DNA of 64,000 nucleotides from Oceanicella sp. SM1341 (GTDB taxonomy: Bacteria > Pseudomonadota > Alphaproteobacteria > Rhodobacterales > Rhodobacteraceae), in the NCBI RefSeq assembly GCF_003448965.1, contig NZ_QRGC01000006.1, forward strand, positions 124,001 to 188,000, read 5' to 3'. Shown piece by piece: positions 1-8,356 of the stretch. The notes below the pieces were generated by a model. That model was not told the origin of the DNA and ran no database searches. It saw only the letters and a list, made by a program, of their open reading frames with translations. The position numbers and the translations under genes are program-made. Each line of letters opens with the position of its first letter. The first letter of the stretch is position 1.

Positions 1-30
1 GCCGTGCGCACCATCGCCGGCCGGCTCTGA
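1..30 (+). CDS. 3' end of an upstream gene (partial)
   Basis: The first ten codons read as an open frame (A-V-R-T-I-A-G-R-L) ending in TGA at 28-30. The codon choice (GTG, CGC, ACC, ATC, GCC, CTC) matches the host bias, so this is probably the C-terminus of a plus-strand gene cut by the window edge. Too little is present to name it. It would be convergent with the phosphoribosyltransferase gene that ends at 61. Confidence 0.35.
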   Translation, partial: AVRTIAGRL

Positions 31-60
31 CGCCCGGGCGGCAGGGCCCGGCGCGGCAGC

Positions 61-744
61 TCAAGCCTCGCGCCAGCGGCCCGCTTCGGTGCGGCGCAGG
101 AGCGGGGTTTCGAAGGCGCCGCGCAGCGGGCCGTCCCACTCGGCGCGGACGGTTTCCTCCCAGCGGCGGGTCTGGATCATCGCCACGGTGACACCCACGG
201 GGATGCAGCCCGCCTTCGCCAGCACCCGCAGCGTGGCGGCGAGGGAGCGGCCGCTGGAGACCACGTCATCGACCACCACCACCCTGCGCCCGGCGAGCAC
301 CGGCAGCATGCGCGGGTCGACGTAGAGGCGTTTCTGCTGCTCGGGGCTGGTGATGGAGGACATCGGCTCGGAGTAGCGCTCCTCGTACCAGAACTTGCGC
401 GAGGTGCCGAGGGCGACGTAGCGCCGGTGGCCGAGGGCGCGGGCCACGCCATGCGCCAGCGGCAGGCCCAGCGTGGGCACGCCGACGATGCGCTCGGCGC
501 CCATGGCGCTGGCATGGCCGGCCATCGCGGCGATGAGCTCTTCCTCCACCGCGAAACTGGCCTGGGTGACGATGAGCGAGGCGACGCCGGTGCCCTGGCC
601 GCCGGGCAGCTCGCGGATCGGCATGGCGATCTGGTGGCCGTCGGGGAGCTGTGCGGGGTAGAGCCCGTCGAAATCGCCTGCCGTCTCGAAATGCCCCGGC
701 GCGTAGATGTGCTGCCAGAACTCGTGGGGGGCGAAGTCGGTCAC
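61..744 (-). CDS. Phosphoribosyltransferase-family protein
   Basis: Predicted 227-residue type I phosphoribosyltransferase. The PRPP-binding signature VVVVDDVVSSGRS lies at residues 155-167, a run of hydrophobics, two Asp, then a Ser/Gly loop, as in purine and pyrimidine salvage PRTases. A Rossmann-like stretch (AERIVGVPTLGLPLAHGVA) precedes it. I chose the GTG start at 744 because a GAGGAGA ribosome-binding site sits 6 nt upstream; the open frame extends to 867 but that part is low-complexity, Pro/Arg-rich and not protein-like. The base acceptor cannot be told from sequence. It is convergent with the gene fragment at the left edge and divergent from the amidohydrolase at 986. Confidence 0.8.
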   Translation of the reverse strand: MTDFAPHEFWQHIYAPGHFETAGDFDGLYPAQLPDGHQIAMPIRELPGGQGTGVASLIVTQASFAVEEELIAAMAGHASAMGAERIVGVPTLGLPLAHGVARALGHRRYVALGTSRKFWYEERYSEPMSSITSPEQQKRLYVDPRMLPVLAGRRVVVVDDVVSSGRSLAATLRVLAKAGCIPVGVTVAMIQTRRWEETVRAEWDGPLRGAFETPLLRRTEAGRWREA

Positions 745-985
745 GGGCGGTCTCCTCGCTTGGTCGGGACCTGTGTACCAGACCCCGACGGGGGGTTCCA
801 GTAACCGCCCGGGGGGATGCCCGCCGCGCCGAGGGGGCCTGCCGGCCCCCGCAGCTTGGGCGGGCATGGCGAAGGCCGCTCCGGGCCTCCGCCGGCGCGG
901 GGTGGCGGCCGGGGCTTGTCATCCGGCCGGGGAGGGGGGATTGTCCGGGCCCGCGCCCAGCCTGCCAGCCCGGAGACAGCCGACG

Positions 986-2152
986 ATGACCATCCCTCTT
1001 GCCGACGACGAACTCGCCCGCCTCACCGCCCTGCGCCGCGACCTGCACGCCCACCCCGAGCTCGGCTTCGAGGAGGAGCGCACGGCCTCCATCGTGGCCG
1101 AGCGCCTCGCCGCTGCCGGCATCGCGGTCACCCGCGGGCTGGGGCGCACGGGCGTGGTGGGCACGCTCACCACCGGGCCGGGCCGCGCGGTGGCGCTGCG
1201 CGCCGACATGGACGCGCTGGCGATGCCCGAGGTGGGCACGCCGCCCTGGGCCTCCACCGTGCCGGGCAGGATGCATGCCTGCGGCCATGACGGCCACACC
1301 ACCATGCTGCTGGGCGCGGCCGAGCGGCTGGCCCGCGCGCGGGATTTCACCGGCACGGTGCATTTCGTCTTCCAGCCGGCGGAGGAGGGGCGCGGCGGCG
1401 CGAAGGCGATGGTGGAGGACGGGTTCTTCGAGCGTTTCCCGGTGGATGCGGCTTACGGGCTGCACAACATGCCCGGCCTGCCGGTGGACCGGATCGCCGC
1501 GGTGCCCGGCCCGCAGCTCGCCTCCTCCGACAGCTGGGAGGTGGTGTTCACCGGCCGGGGCAGCCATGGCGCGAAACCCCACCAGGGGCGCGACGCGGTG
1601 ACCGCCGCCGGCCATTTCCTCACCCAGCTTTCCATCGTCACCGCCCGGCGGGTGGACCCGCTGGAGCCCGCGGTGGTGAGCGCCTGCGCGCTGGAGGCCG
1701 GCGATTTCGCCGCGCTGAACGTGATCCCCGAGACGGTGCGGGTGGGCGGCACGGCGCGGGCCTATTCCGCCCCGGTGCGCGACCTTCTGGAGGAGGAGAT
1801 CGGCCGGCTGGCGCAGGGCGTGGCGGCCTCCTTCGGCATCCGGGCCGACTACACGTTCCGCCGCCGCATCCCGCCGGTGGTGAACGAGCCCGCCTGCACC
1901 GACATCGCCCGCGCCGCCATCGCTGCGGCGCTGGGGCCCGACGCGGTGGTGCCCGCCTTCCCGCCCTCCACGGCGGGAGACGATTTCGCCGAGTTCTCCG
2001 CCCGGGTGCCCGGCGCCTATGTCTGGCTCGGCAACGGCCCGGCGGAGGAGGGCGCGCTGCACCACAACGGCCGCTACGATTTCAACGATGCCGCCATCCC
2101 CGCCGGGGTGCGCTTCTGGGAAGAGGTGGTCCGGGCCGAGCTGGCCCGCTGA
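986..2152 (+). CDS. M20-family amidohydrolase (hippurate/N-acyl-amino-acid hydrolase type)
   Basis: 388-residue metal-dependent amidohydrolase of the M20D type (HipO, AbgB, IAA-amino acid hydrolase relatives) that cleaves N-acyl or N-aroyl amino acids. Metal-ligand motifs are in order: LRADMDAL at 71-78, HACGHDGH at 97-104 and QPAEEG at 130-135, where the Glu pair includes the general base, followed by GLHNMPG. The C-terminal part (STAGDDFAEF, then HHNGRYDFND) supplies the last metal ligand. The full length is normal for the family. Start chosen at the ATG at 986, where conserved sequence begins; the 93 upstream in-frame codons are not protein-like. No signal peptide, so cytoplasmic. The exact substrate is unknown. 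Confidence 0.9.
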   Translation: MTIPLADDELARLTALRRDLHAHPELGFEEERTASIVAERLAAAGIAVTRGLGRTGVVGTLTTGPGRAVALRADMDALAMPEVGTPPWASTVPGRMHACGHDGHTTMLLGAAERLARARDFTGTVHFVFQPAEEGRGGAKAMVEDGFFERFPVDAAYGLHNMPGLPVDRIAAVPGPQLASSDSWEVVFTGRGSHGAKPHQGRDAVTAAGHFLTQLSIVTARRVDPLEPAVVSACALEAGDFAALNVIPETVRVGGTARAYSAPVRDLLEEEIGRLAQGVAASFGIRADYTFRRRIPPVVNEPACTDIARAAIAAALGPDAVVPAFPPSTAGDDFAEFSARVPGAYVWLGNGPAEEGALHHNGRYDFNDAAIPAGVRFWEEVVRAELAR

Positions 2153-2192
2153 GCCGCGCTTGACCGCGCCGGGCGGCCGTGGCCGGGATCAT

Positions 2193-2287
2193 CTCGGCCA
2201 CTCGGCCACTCGGCCACTCGGCCACTCGGCCACTCGGCCACTCGGCCACTCGGCCACTCGGCCACTCGGCCACTCGGCCACTCGGCC
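2193..2287. repeat. 8-bp tandem repeat (CTCGGCCA) x 11.9
   Basis: Eleven perfect copies of CTCGGCCA (2193-2280) plus a seven-base partial copy ending at 2287. The array lies in the gap between the convergent amidohydrolase and nucleoside hydrolase genes and interrupts neither. The unit length is not a multiple of three, so apparent open frames through it (repeating S-A-T-R-P-L-G-H) are by-products. Confidence 0.97.
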
Positions 2288-2306
2288 GGCCCTCCCGCGC
2301 ACCGCT

Positions 2307-2328
2307 GCTCCGGCCGCAGAGCCGGAGC
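2307..2328. terminator. Hairpin between convergent genes
   Basis: Perfect 8-bp stem GCTCCGGC / GCCGGAGC with loop CGCAGA, lying 43 nt beyond the stop codon of the minus-strand nucleoside hydrolase. The loop matches that of the REP-like hairpin at 9075. No clear T-run follows on either strand, so function as a bidirectional terminator is inferred from position and stem strength. Confidence 0.4.
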
Positions 2329-2370
2329 CTCGCGGGGCCCGGGCGGAAGGGTCGGCACCCGGGCGGGCGC

Positions 2371-3261
2371 TCAGTCGCTCAGGTGGCCGGCGAGGGCGGC
2401 GAGCACGGCCGGGGCGTCGACCTCCATCAGCACCTCGATGGGGCTGTCGGGGTCGGGCTCGGCGGTGAGGGCACCGGTGTCTCCGTCATGCGCGAGGTTG
2501 ACCGTGAGGCGCATGCGCTCGCCGCGGAACAGCTCGGGCGCGAGGGCGTAGATCGTCACGCAGGGGTCGTGCAGCGGGCGGGTGACGGAGGTGTCCACCC
2601 CCGCGCCGCGCTGGAAGAAGGCCGAGACCAGCTCGGCCGAGGCGCGGGCCACCGGCCCGTCGGAGAGCCCCGCCACCCATTCGGCCGAGGCGCGCACCCG
2701 GCGGGTCACGTCGAGCGGGATCAGCACGATCGGCACGCCGGAGGCGAAGACCTCGGCGGCGGACTCGGGGTCGGCGGCGATGTTGAACTCCGCCCTCGGC
2801 CCGGAATTTCCCGGCTCGCGGATGGCGCCGCCCATGGCGATGATCCGGTCCGGCCGGGCTGCCGGGTGGTCGCGCAGCATCAGCGCGATGTTGGTGAGGG
2901 GCCCGAGCGCGAGGATCTGGGCGTCCTCGGTCACCTGGCCGCCCAGCCAGTCGGCGGCGGGGATGTCGAGCGGGGCCTCCACCGGATCGGGCAGCACCAC
3001 GGCGCCGAGCCCGTCGTTGCCGTGGATCTCGGTCGCGTCGATGCCGGCCCGGGCGAGGGGCCCCGGCGCGCCGGGGACCACCGGCAGGCCCTCCACCCCC
3101 GCGAGGGTGACGAGGCTGCCGGCGTTGCGCGTGGTCTGCGGCAGGCCGATGTTGCCCGCCACCGTGGTGATGCCGCGCACGTCGAGCTCGAGCGCGCGCA
3201 GGGCCGCGAGGATGGCCAGCGCGTCGTCGAGCCCGGGATCGGTGTCGATGAAGGTTTTCAT
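2371..3261 (-). CDS. Inosine/uridine-preferring nucleoside hydrolase
   Basis: 296-residue member of the nucleoside hydrolase (IUNH) family, which hydrolyses the N-glycosidic bond of ribonucleosides for base and ribose salvage. The N-terminal Asp cluster DTDPGLDDA at residues 6-14 is the calcium- and ribose-binding signature. An IHGNDGLG motif corresponds to the family's H-G-x-D-G segment, and HDPCVTIYAL near the C-terminus gives the last metal ligand region. Length is close to the usual 310. The ATG at 3261 directly precedes the conserved start of the fold. Substrate class (purine or pyrimidine) cannot be fixed by sight. Apparently monocistronic. Confidence 0.9.
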   Translation of the reverse strand: MKTFIDTDPGLDDALAILAALRALELDVRGITTVAGNIGLPQTTRNAGSLVTLAGVEGLPVVPGAPGPLARAGIDATEIHGNDGLGAVVLPDPVEAPLDIPAADWLGGQVTEDAQILALGPLTNIALMLRDHPAARPDRIIAMGGAIREPGNSGPRAEFNIAADPESAAEVFASGVPIVLIPLDVTRRVRASAEWVAGLSDGPVARASAELVSAFFQRGAGVDTSVTRPLHDPCVTIYALAPELFRGERMRLTVNLAHDGDTGALTAEPDPDSPIEVLMEVDAPAVLAALAGHLSD

Positions 3262-3457
3262 CCCGCCTTCTCACCCGCCCGGCGGAGCCGGTCAAGCCCG
3301 GCTGCCGGCACGTAAGCCTCCCCGCCGGCCGGCCGCTGTATCCGGGGTTGACATTAATCGCTCGCACATATTGCTGTGCAATGAGTTATTGTAGCCGGCG
3401 CCGGCCCGTTTCCGGCTCCTGCAAAGGTCTTGAAAGAACATCCGGAGACTAAGTGCG

Positions 3458-4201
3458 ATGAGCACGACAAAGATCGACCCAGTCGATGTGCGCAACCAGG
3501 TTTTTCTGCTCGAGAAGGCGATTTCATCGATGCGTCACTCGATGGATATTCGCATTGCAGAAGCACAGGGCGAGTATCTGCGCGAGAGCCCGAGCCGCCA
3601 CGTGCCCTCCGCGCTGGAGCATTTCGTGACCCGCGACTCCGGCTTCCCGCCGCGAGAGATCCCGCCGAACTTCCGCGCCGACGAAGGGCTCTGGGTGTCC
3701 TGGGACAAGGTGGAGGGCAACGGCTGCGTCCTTCGCGGCGTCTCCTTTCCCGGAATGGCCGGCGCCGGCGCGGCCTCCTCCTGCCTGGTGGTGGCGCCGC
3801 GCTTCGGGGGCGAGACGCTGTCGCAATGGGTCTCGCTCTCCACCGTTCTCGACCGCAAGGCGCTGCACGGGCTGAGCGCGGTGACCCTGCGCTTCGTCTG
3901 CGGCTTCCGTGACACCGACCCCGCCTCCGCCGAGCCGACCGACCAGCTGCGCGACAATTTCGGACTCGCCCTGCGGGTGTTCGACGCCGAGGGCAAGTTC
4001 CGCAACATCCGCATGCAGAGCCTGCCCTCGCTCGACGCGCCGCTGCCCTTCGAGGTGAGCCTGCCCGAAACCGCGATGGAGGCCATCGCCGAGGCGGAGG
4101 AGGAGGACGAGATCCGGGTGATATTCAACCTTCCGGTGAACCAGAAGCGCGGCTACGAGTTCACCCTGTCCTCCTTCCGGGTGGACGGAACGGCGTCCTG
4201 A
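3458..4201 (+). CDS. Conserved-looking hypothetical protein upstream of a glycosyltransferase
   Basis: 247 residues, function not recognised. The N-terminal 50 residues look helical with alternating charge (VRNQVFLLEKAISSMRHS). The rest reads as beta-rich, with alternating hydrophobics such as GGETLSQWVSLSTV and HGLSAVTLRFVCGF, and an acidic stretch AEAEEEDE near residue 210. No signal peptide or membrane segment. It ends 4 nt before the double glycosyltransferase, so the two are very likely co-transcribed and functionally linked. The upstream gap (3340-3400) is AT-richer than its surroundings and has a TTGACA at 3348, but no convincing -10 at the right spacing. A carbohydrate-binding or assembly role is only a guess. 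Confidence 0.8.
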   Translation: MSTTKIDPVDVRNQVFLLEKAISSMRHSMDIRIAEAQGEYLRESPSRHVPSALEHFVTRDSGFPPREIPPNFRADEGLWVSWDKVEGNGCVLRGVSFPGMAGAGAASSCLVVAPRFGGETLSQWVSLSTVLDRKALHGLSAVTLRFVCGFRDTDPASAEPTDQLRDNFGLALRVFDAEGKFRNIRMQSLPSLDAPLPFEVSLPETAMEAIAEAEEEDEIRVIFNLPVNQKRGYEFTLSSFRVDGTAS

Positions 4202-4205
4202 GCCG

Positions 4206-6191
4206 ATGCGCATCCTCTACGTGACCAACGAGTCGCCGCTGTTCCCGGCCGGGGGCATCGCCACCTACATTGCCTACATGGCCGAGGCGATGCGGGCGCA
4301 GGGGCACGAGGTGTTCCTGCTCTCCTGGCATTTCCGCGACCCCGGCCCGGTGGAGGATTTCAGCCCCTTCGAGCCCTCGCATGTGCGCATCCTGCGGCTA
4401 TCGCTGCCGCGGCTGCACGCCAAGTTCCCGCATTCGCACCACAATATCGCCACCTCGGCGCTGCTGGAGCCGGAGATCGGCCGGCTGGTGCGCGAATGGC
4501 AGATCGACGTGGTCGAGGCGCCGGACTTCCTCTCCCCCGCGCTGAGCTTCTTCCAGGGCTGGCAGAGCCGGGCGGACCGGCCCGACCTGCTCTGCGTCTC
4601 CTACAACCACGGCTTCATCGAGGATTTCTACGAGGCCGACCAGATCGGCCCGAAGATCGCCACCCAGAACGACCTGAGCGGCGAGCGCCAGCAGCTGCGC
4701 GCCTCCGACCTTGTGATCGCGCCCTCGCAGGTGGCGCTGCGCCGGCTCAATTCCTACGGCATCGTCGACAACGTGAGCCTGGTGCGCGAGCCCTACCGCT
4801 TCGAGCGCCGCGCCGGGTTCGACGCGCTGCAGAACGCGCTCACCTACATGGGCCGGGTCTCCATCTCCAAGGGGGTGGACAAGCTGGTGCTCTTCGCCAA
4901 CGTGATCGACGAGGTGATGCCGCTCGAGACGCTGATGCTCATCGGCCGCAAGGTGAACACGCCCTTCCGCGAGCGCGACATCGAGGCCTACGTGCGCAAG
5001 CGCCTCTCGCCCCGGCTGGCGGAGCGGGTGCTGCTCACCGGCATGCTGTCACGCCCGCTGGCGCTGGGGCTGCTGCGGCCGGGCGCCATCGCGCCGAGTT
5101 TCGGCGCGGCGGAGACCTTTTCCTACGCCTGTATCGAGGGCATCGACCACGGCCAGTTCCCGGTGGTGCGCAAGGGCACCCCGATGGCGGAGTTCTTCCC
5201 CGAGAGCCTGCAGCACCACGTGCTGGAGGAGGACCTCTCGGACCCCCACCACCTCGCCCGGCGCTTCGAGGGCATGATCGCCGAGGCCCCCGCCATCACC
5301 GCCGAGCTGCAGGAGGTGAATGCCGAGGCGCTCGACCCCGCGCGCATCGCGGCGCGGATGACCGAGGAATACGACACTGCCCTGCGCGCCAAGCGCGGCT
5401 ATGCCCGGGTGCAGGTGCAGGTGCGCCGCCCGGCCACGCTGGCGGACGTGACCGTGCTGATGCCGGTTTACCGCCCCGATGCCGGGATCGTCGAGACGAT
5501 CGAGAGCCTCGCGCAGCAGACCGCGGGCGTGCCCCGGCTGCTGATCTGCGATGACGGCACGCCGCCCGAGGCGCGCCACTGGTTCGACTACGCGCGCATG
5601 CGCATTCCCGAATGCGAGGTGATCCGTCAGCCCAACGGCGGGCTGATGGCCGCGCGCGCCACGCTGATCGACCGGGCGCCGAGCCGGCTCTCGCTGTTCC
5701 TCGACGCCGATGACATCCTCGACCCGCGCTACCTCGCCCGGGTGCTCGAGGCCTACAACGCCAACGCCCACACCCCCAATGCCGTGCTCACCCACCGCTT
5801 CAATTTCCAGCAGAGCGACGAGGTGGTGCTGCGCCATTTGCTGCACGATCACGTGCACATGCTGCGCAACGATTACCGCATGACCGCGCTGGTGGAGACC
5901 GAGGCCCTGCGCGCCATCGGCTTCGACGTGACCCGGCGCAACGGCGAGGCGGACGACTGGGTGTTCTGGCTCGAGTTCGCCGCCGCCGGCTACCGGGCCG
6001 AGATGGTGCCGGAGCCGCTGTTCCGCTACCGTTTCCGCTCCGGCTCCATGTCCTGGCCCTGGTCCACGGGGCAGATGATCGGCAGCCTGAGCATGGTCCG
6101 CCAGGCGCTCACCGCCATGGTGGAGCGCCGGCCGGGACAGGCGCGGGCCCTGTCGCGCGCGCTGTTTGCGAGGATGAGCCTCGATGAATGA
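4206..6191 (+). CDS. Two-domain glycosyltransferase (GT4 then GT2)
   Basis: 661 residues with two glycosyltransferase modules in one chain. Residues 1 to about 395 are GT-B/GT4-like: ILYVTNESPLFPAGGIATYI at the start is the typical N-terminal beta strand plus Gly loop, with an acceptor-domain stretch YMGRVSISKGVDKL. From about residue 412 (ADVTVLMPVYRPDAG) the protein is GT-A/GT2-like, with LICDDG and the metal/nucleotide motif LFLDADDI near residue 500. No membrane segments. Such double enzymes build alternating or two-step glycans on polysaccharides or surface proteins; donor sugars cannot be inferred. It follows the unknown gene at 3458 by 4 nt and overlaps the next gene by 8 nt. Confidence 0.88.
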   Translation: MRILYVTNESPLFPAGGIATYIAYMAEAMRAQGHEVFLLSWHFRDPGPVEDFSPFEPSHVRILRLSLPRLHAKFPHSHHNIATSALLEPEIGRLVREWQIDVVEAPDFLSPALSFFQGWQSRADRPDLLCVSYNHGFIEDFYEADQIGPKIATQNDLSGERQQLRASDLVIAPSQVALRRLNSYGIVDNVSLVREPYRFERRAGFDALQNALTYMGRVSISKGVDKLVLFANVIDEVMPLETLMLIGRKVNTPFRERDIEAYVRKRLSPRLAERVLLTGMLSRPLALGLLRPGAIAPSFGAAETFSYACIEGIDHGQFPVVRKGTPMAEFFPESLQHHVLEEDLSDPHHLARRFEGMIAEAPAITAELQEVNAEALDPARIAARMTEEYDTALRAKRGYARVQVQVRRPATLADVTVLMPVYRPDAGIVETIESLAQQTAGVPRLLICDDGTPPEARHWFDYARMRIPECEVIRQPNGGLMAARATLIDRAPSRLSLFLDADDILDPRYLARVLEAYNANAHTPNAVLTHRFNFQQSDEVVLRHLLHDHVHMLRNDYRMTALVETEALRAIGFDVTRRNGEADDWVFWLEFAAAGYRAEMVPEPLFRYRFRSGSMSWPWSTGQMIGSLSMVRQALTAMVERRPGQARALSRALFARMSLDE

Positions 6192-6681
6192 TCCCCTGTT
6201 CGCCCCCGCCGGCCACCCGCCCCTCGCCACCGGCCTGCTGCGCGAGAAGCTCGGCCTGCTGCGCCTGCTGCTGGCCGACACCGCGCCCGGTTGCCCCGCC
6301 TCGCTGCTGCGCGAGCCGGACCCGCTGGTGTGCAGCCTGCTGCTGGGCGAGGCGCCCGGCCTGCCCGCGCTGGCGGAGGAGGCGGCCGCCGGCATCCCGC
6401 CCGCGCGGCTGATGGTGACCGCCGGTGTGGCCGAGGCGATGCTCTCCGCCCGGCCGGAGGCGCTGCCCCTGGCACTGAGCCTGTTCGGGCTGGAGCGGCT
6501 GGTGGTGCTGGTCGACGATGGGGCGGAGGCCGTGGCCGGCCCGCTCACCGCCGCCCTCGCCGGGCTGGAGATCCGCGGCCCGCGCATGGTCTGCGGCGGG
6601 GCGCTTTCGGCGCTGCGCGGCGGCCATGCGCTGGGCTACACCTATGCCGGCCCGCGATATCCACGACCCGGCGAGGTCTAG
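6184..6681 (+). CDS. Small Leu/Ala-rich hypothetical protein
   Basis: 165 residues, not recognised. Rich in Leu, Ala, Gly and Pro, with an alpha/beta-like C-terminal half (RLVVLVDDGAEAVAG, then GPRMVCGGALSALRGG). No membrane segment or signal peptide is evident. Its ATG at 6184 overlaps the glycosyltransferase stop codon by 8 nt, which indicates translational coupling and makes it the third gene of the 3458-6681 unit. It could be an accessory or partner of the glycosyltransferase, but nothing in the sequence proves it. Codon use matches the neighbours, which argues for a real gene. Confidence 0.65.
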   Translation: MNDPLFAPAGHPPLATGLLREKLGLLRLLLADTAPGCPASLLREPDPLVCSLLLGEAPGLPALAEEAAAGIPPARLMVTAGVAEAMLSARPEALPLALSLFGLERLVVLVDDGAEAVAGPLTAALAGLEIRGPRMVCGGALSALRGGHALGYTYAGPRYPRPGEV

Positions 6682-6715
6682 GCGCAGGGGAGGGGCGTAG
6701 GGCCCGGCCGGGGCC

Positions 6716-7768
6716 TCAGGCCTCCTCCACGATCGGTTCGGGCAGGGTGCGCCGCCGCTCGCCGGCCGAGACCAGCGCGGTGATCACCAGCAGCAGCGGG
6801 ATGGAGATGATCCCGCCGATCGGCCCCCAGAGCCAGATCCAGAACACCAGCGAGATGAACACCAGCAGCGGGTTCACCGTCATCGTGCGGCCGATGATGG
6901 CGGGGGTGATGAACTGGCCCTCGAGCAGGTTGAGACACAGGAAGCTCGCCGCCGGCAGCAGGGCGTAGAGCCCGGTGAAATGGATCACCCCGCCGATCAG
7001 CAGCATGCCGGTGAACAGCGCCGGCCCCACGTAGAGCACGTAGTTCAGCGCCGCCGCCACCAGCCCCCAGACCATGGCGAAGGGCATGCCCAGCACCGCC
7101 ATGATCAGCGCCACCATGGTGCCGAGGCAGGCGTTGATCACCGAGATCGACAGGAAGTAGCGCGACACCCGCCCCTCCGCATCCGCGAGGATCTCGGCGA
7201 GATGCACCCGCTCCTCCTTGGTGCGGCCCATCTGGGCGATGGTGTTGTAGATGGACTTGCGCGTGAGCAGGAAGAAGAACAGCGCGCCGACGAACACCAG
7301 CGTCTGCGCCACCAGCGCCGGCGCGTAGGTGAGCGCGAAGCCCACGCCGCCGCCGCCGTCGAGCTGCACGGTCATCTGGTTCTCGTCGTTCATCGCGGCG
7401 GTGAGGCGCTCCTGCACCGTCTGAAGCGAGGAGAGGGCCGAGCGCACGTCGATGAGCACGAGCTGCAGCCGGCTCCAGATCGAGGGCCATTGTTCCACCA
7501 GTTCGCTGACCGGTGTGGCGAGCGCGGTGATGACGAGGGCGAGGAAGGTGAGCCCGGCGATCAGCAGGATGAGCGCCACGGCCGCGTCCGACAGGTGGCG
7601 CTTGCGCAGCCAGTCCGCCAGCGGGCTCAGCACGATGCCCACCATGATGGCGAGCAGCACCGGCGCGAAGACTTCCTGGGCGACCTGTAGCGTGGCGAGA
7701 AGAGCGATGATGAACAGCCCGACCGGAGCCAGATCCACGAGCCTCGCCAGATATTTCATCGCCGTCAT
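6716..7768 (-). CDS. AI-2E family transporter (PerM-like permease)
   Basis: 350-residue integral membrane protein of the AI-2E/PerM (formerly UPF0118) family. Hydrophobic segments are visible at the N-terminus (VGLFIIALLATL, VFAPVLLAIMVGIVLSPLADWL, then ALILLIAGLTFLALVI) and across the C-terminal half, with the family-typical GGVIHFTGLYALLP and EGQFITPAIIGRTMTVNPL. Length matches the family. The ATG at 7768 follows a GGGGGA stretch; an in-frame ATG at 7759 is an alternative. Family members export diverse solutes and only some move AI-2, so the substrate is unknown. Its promoter must lie in the 171-bp gap shared with the divergent CsbD-like gene. Confidence 0.88.
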   Translation of the reverse strand: MTAMKYLARLVDLAPVGLFIIALLATLQVAQEVFAPVLLAIMVGIVLSPLADWLRKRHLSDAAVALILLIAGLTFLALVITALATPVSELVEQWPSIWSRLQLVLIDVRSALSSLQTVQERLTAAMNDENQMTVQLDGGGGVGFALTYAPALVAQTLVFVGALFFFLLTRKSIYNTIAQMGRTKEERVHLAEILADAEGRVSRYFLSISVINACLGTMVALIMAVLGMPFAMVWGLVAAALNYVLYVGPALFTGMLLIGGVIHFTGLYALLPAASFLCLNLLEGQFITPAIIGRTMTVNPLLVFISLVFWIWLWGPIGGIISIPLLLVITALVSAGERRRTLPEPIVEEA

Positions 7769-7939
7769 TCCCCCGTTGCCACCTGGCGTCGCTGCCCGGC
7801 GCGTCCGATATCGCGCGCCAGATCCACCAACGCGCCAAGGCGGAAAAAGTTCCGCGAAGAATCCGTGGTCCGCAACGGGAACCGCCCGGCACCTCCGGGC
7901 ATTGTACCGGCGAATATCCCTCAGCGAAGGAGAACCACG

Positions 7940-8137
7940 ATGAACATGGATCAGATCAAGGGCAACTGGAAGCAGCTCAGCGGCACCCTGCAGCGCGAAT
8001 GGGGCGAGCTGACCGACGATGATGTCGCCAAGATCGAAGGCGACCAGACCAAGCTCGCCGGCATCCTGCAGGAGAAGTACGGCATCGCCCGCGACGAGGC
8101 CGAGAAGCGCATCGACGACTGGGCCAGCCGCAACTGA
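7940..8137 (+). CDS. CsbD-like stress-response protein
   Basis: 65-residue CsbD-family protein: MNMDQIKGNWKQLSGTLQRE is the family's hallmark N-terminus, followed by WGELTDDDVAKIEGD and a repeat-like KLAGILQEKYGI. Members are abundant small soluble proteins induced by general stress; their biochemical role is unknown. The start at 7940 has a strong GAAGGAGAA ribosome-binding site at 7926-7934; the longer open frame from 7865 has no support. A strong hairpin terminator follows at 8184, consistent with a monocistronic, highly expressed mRNA. Confidence 0.92.
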   Translation: MNMDQIKGNWKQLSGTLQREWGELTDDDVAKIEGDQTKLAGILQEKYGIARDEAEKRIDDWASRN

Positions 8138-8183
8138 GCCCGGGTCGCAGCCCGGCGCCATCCCGCCGGACCGCTCTCCACAT

Positions 8184-8210
8184 GGCCCCCCGCGACCTCC
8201 GCGGGGGGCC
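8184..8210 (+). terminator. Rho-independent-type terminator after the CsbD-like gene
   Basis: Perfect 11-bp stem GGCCCCCCGCG / CGCGGGGGGCC with loop ACCTC, followed by TTGTCGTGT. It lies 46 nt after the stop codon of the CsbD-like gene. The T-tract is weak but the stem is one of the strongest in the window. Confidence 0.75.
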
Positions 8211-8356
8211 TTGTCGTGTCGGCGGTAGCCCCGTGGCGGGCCCGCGGCGCCCGTGCGGCGCGCCGCGCCGCAGAGCGCGCCGCCGCCGGGGCAGGACCGG
8301 CCTGCCCGGAACATCCGGCCGCGGCGCGATCCCGGCCGGCCCGCCGGGGCCCCGGT

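Noticed and set aside
2193-2287. CRISPR array
   Set aside because: The units are contiguous with no spacers; the same holds for the array at 40061. No cas genes are in the window.
2179-3315. A 378-codon plus-strand frame starting in the 8-bp array
   Set aside because: It runs antisense to the well-supported nucleoside hydrolase and begins with translated repeat.
3348-3382. Promoter upstream of the unknown gene at 3458
   Set aside because: TTGACA at 3348 is perfect, but no acceptable -10 hexamer occurs at 16-18 bp spacing, so it was not listed as a feature.
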